A DNA stretch of 33,787 nt from positions 1-33,787 of the forward strand of contig RPFO01001740.1 of the NCBI GenBank assembly GCA_009746045.1, written 5' to 3'. Below are positions 32,869-33,787 of this stretch, piece by piece (positions within the stretch are counted from its first letter, which is position 1; every line of letters starts with the position of its first letter). The notes beneath the pieces were generated by a model. That model was not told the DNA's origin, ran no database searches, and saw only the letters and a program-made list of their open reading frames with translations. Source of the stretch: Mesostigma viride (taxonomy: Eukaryota; Streptophyta; Mesostigmatophyceae; Mesostigmatales; Mesostigmataceae). A program made the position numbers and the translations under genes.

Positions 32869-33787
32869 ATGGCACACGCTATCATGCAACTCAAGGCCAA
32901 GGGGAGCCAGGACATCGCCTGCATCGTCAACCCCGAAGTCACCTTCTGGCGCTCCGTGTACCCCCGCCACACCAACTTCGCGTGGGACGACACCGTCATC
33001 ACCCAGTCCACCGGGTCCGTCGGGTACGGCCAGACCGTCGAGTTCAAGCTCCCCCGGTCCGGCGACCTCGTCACCCGCTGCGTCCTCTTCCTCGAGGTCG
33101 GCGCGGTCTCCGACTGGGGCGGCAAGTTCTGTCCCTTCATCTGGGACTTCGGCCGCGCCCTCATCCAGTACTTCGAGCTCACCATCGGCGGCTACCAGAT
33201 CGAGAGGATCACCGGCGACATGCTGCATGTGAACGACCTCCTGTCCCGCGCGGACTACGCCAGCTACGTCGATAACATGCCCGCCAATCACGGCGCCGGC
33301 GTCAAGTTCGACAAGGCCGGGAAGATCGTCGAGCAGGCCACCGGGACCGCCAAGCAGTACCTCTACATCCCGCTCGACTTCAGCTTCACCGCCGACCCGG
33401 GCCTCGCGCTGCCCATGATCGCCCTGCAGTACCACGAGGTGCGCGTCAAGGTCAAGTTCAACGACGCCGGAGCCATCTTCAACCACCGCTCGGTCACCGA
33501 GCCGGCTTTCTTTACGGTGGGGGCCGTGGGGGCTGCCGGGGCTGGGGGGATTAACGTCATCAAGACGGAACTCGGCAGTACCGTGTACGATACGAACAAG
33601 TACAAGCTAACCGACGAGAACGCCGTCCGCGCGCTCATCCGCAAGCTGTACCTGGAGGGCAGGTACGGCAACACGATGGCGCATTTGGTGGAGCAGGAGG
33701 GAAACCTCCGGTGGGTCAACTACGTCATCGAGAACGCGATGTACACCGACAAGGTCACCATGGTCTATAATAACGTCTCGGCTGCCA
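32869..33787 (+). CDS. Major capsid protein, double jelly-roll, copy 2, 3' end outside window
   Basis: At least 306 residues, open to the end of the window. The start (MAHAIMQLKAKGSQDIAC) is followed by the hallmark VTFWRSVYPRHTNFAWDD, then SGDLVTRCVLFLEVG, the helix-turn region FELTIGGYQIERITGDML, and PLDFSFTADPGLALPMIALQYHEVRVKVKF, which corresponds to the copy 1 motif ending ALQYHDVEV. No frame change is seen in the visible part. The spacing of the motifs is as in other MCPs; the second jelly roll is cut off by the window edge. Two different MCP genes back to back suggest a capsid built from more than one MCP, or that one is a minor or vertex-specific form. Confidence 0.92.
   Translation, partial: MAHAIMQLKAKGSQDIACIVNPEVTFWRSVYPRHTNFAWDDTVITQSTGSVGYGQTVEFKLPRSGDLVTRCVLFLEVGAVSDWGGKFCPFIWDFGRALIQYFELTIGGYQIERITGDMLHVNDLLSRADYASYVDNMPANHGAGVKFDKAGKIVEQATGTAKQYLYIPLDFSFTADPGLALPMIALQYHEVRVKVKFNDAGAIFNHRSVTEPAFFTVGAVGAAGAGGINVIKTELGSTVYDTNKYKLTDENAVRALIRKLYLEGRYGNTMAHLVEQEGNLRWVNYVIENAMYTDKVTMVYNNVSAA

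Noticed and set aside
1-33787. tRNA or rRNA genes
   Set aside because: No cloverleaf-like or rRNA-like segment was noticed on either strand; this was by eye, so a short divergent tRNA could have been missed.

Overview
This window reads as part of a large, GC-rich double-stranded DNA virus of the Nucleocytoviricota, or an integrated copy of one. The evidence is a set of hallmark genes: two double-jelly-roll major capsid proteins (MCPs) transcribed head to head at the right end, a PCNA sliding clamp, and a VLTF-3-like late transcription factor. Viral accessory genes accompany them: two OTU-type cysteine proteases, a NifS/IscS-like cysteine desulfurase, a DNA cytosine-5 methyltransferase, a LysM protein, KilA-N/nuclease proteins and a three-member Bro/antirepressor-like family. 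I cannot place it in a named genus or name the host from sequence alone.

Layout. 0-6.9 kb holds a broken membrane-protein gene, the first Bro-like paralog, an OTU protease, the cysteine desulfurase, two small genes and an unknown gene. 6.9-9.7 kb has no convincing gene. It is a symmetric repeat region: a 79-bp tandem array on the left, an 815-bp palindrome with 323-bp arms around an AT-rich centre, and on the right an array with a 158-159 bp period whose core motif matches the left array in inverted orientation. 9.8-16 kb carries a KilA-N/nuclease gene with a coiled-coil partner, the second Bro-like paralog, an antirepressor-like gene, a LamG-like surface-protein candidate, an unknown gene and the methyltransferase. 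16-23.1 kb is visibly less GC-rich. It holds two long genes (a giant OTU-like protein and an unrecognised protein of about 690 residues) separated by 1.85 kb of non-coding DNA with two identical 414-bp direct repeats. 23.1-33.8 kb is a compact core: a second KilA-N/nuclease-like gene, small unknown genes, VLTF-3, the third Bro-like paralog (split by a 315-bp insertion), a small membrane protein, PCNA, an acidic protein, the LysM protein and the two MCP genes.

How the genes work together. PCNA serves replication and VLTF-3 late transcription. The MCPs build the capsid. LysM, LamG-like and small membrane proteins could be virion or surface components. OTU proteases probably edit host ubiquitin. 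The KilA-N and Bro-like families are probable DNA-binding regulators. The three Bro-like genes share an upstream block at nearly fixed distance from the start codon, so they are probably co-regulated.

Many otherwise good genes change reading frame once or twice, mostly at G/C runs of 5-9 bases. The simplest explanation is uncorrected homopolymer error in long-read data. I annotate such genes as one locus and mark where the frame changes. Functional calls rest on motif recognition by eye; no database search was possible.
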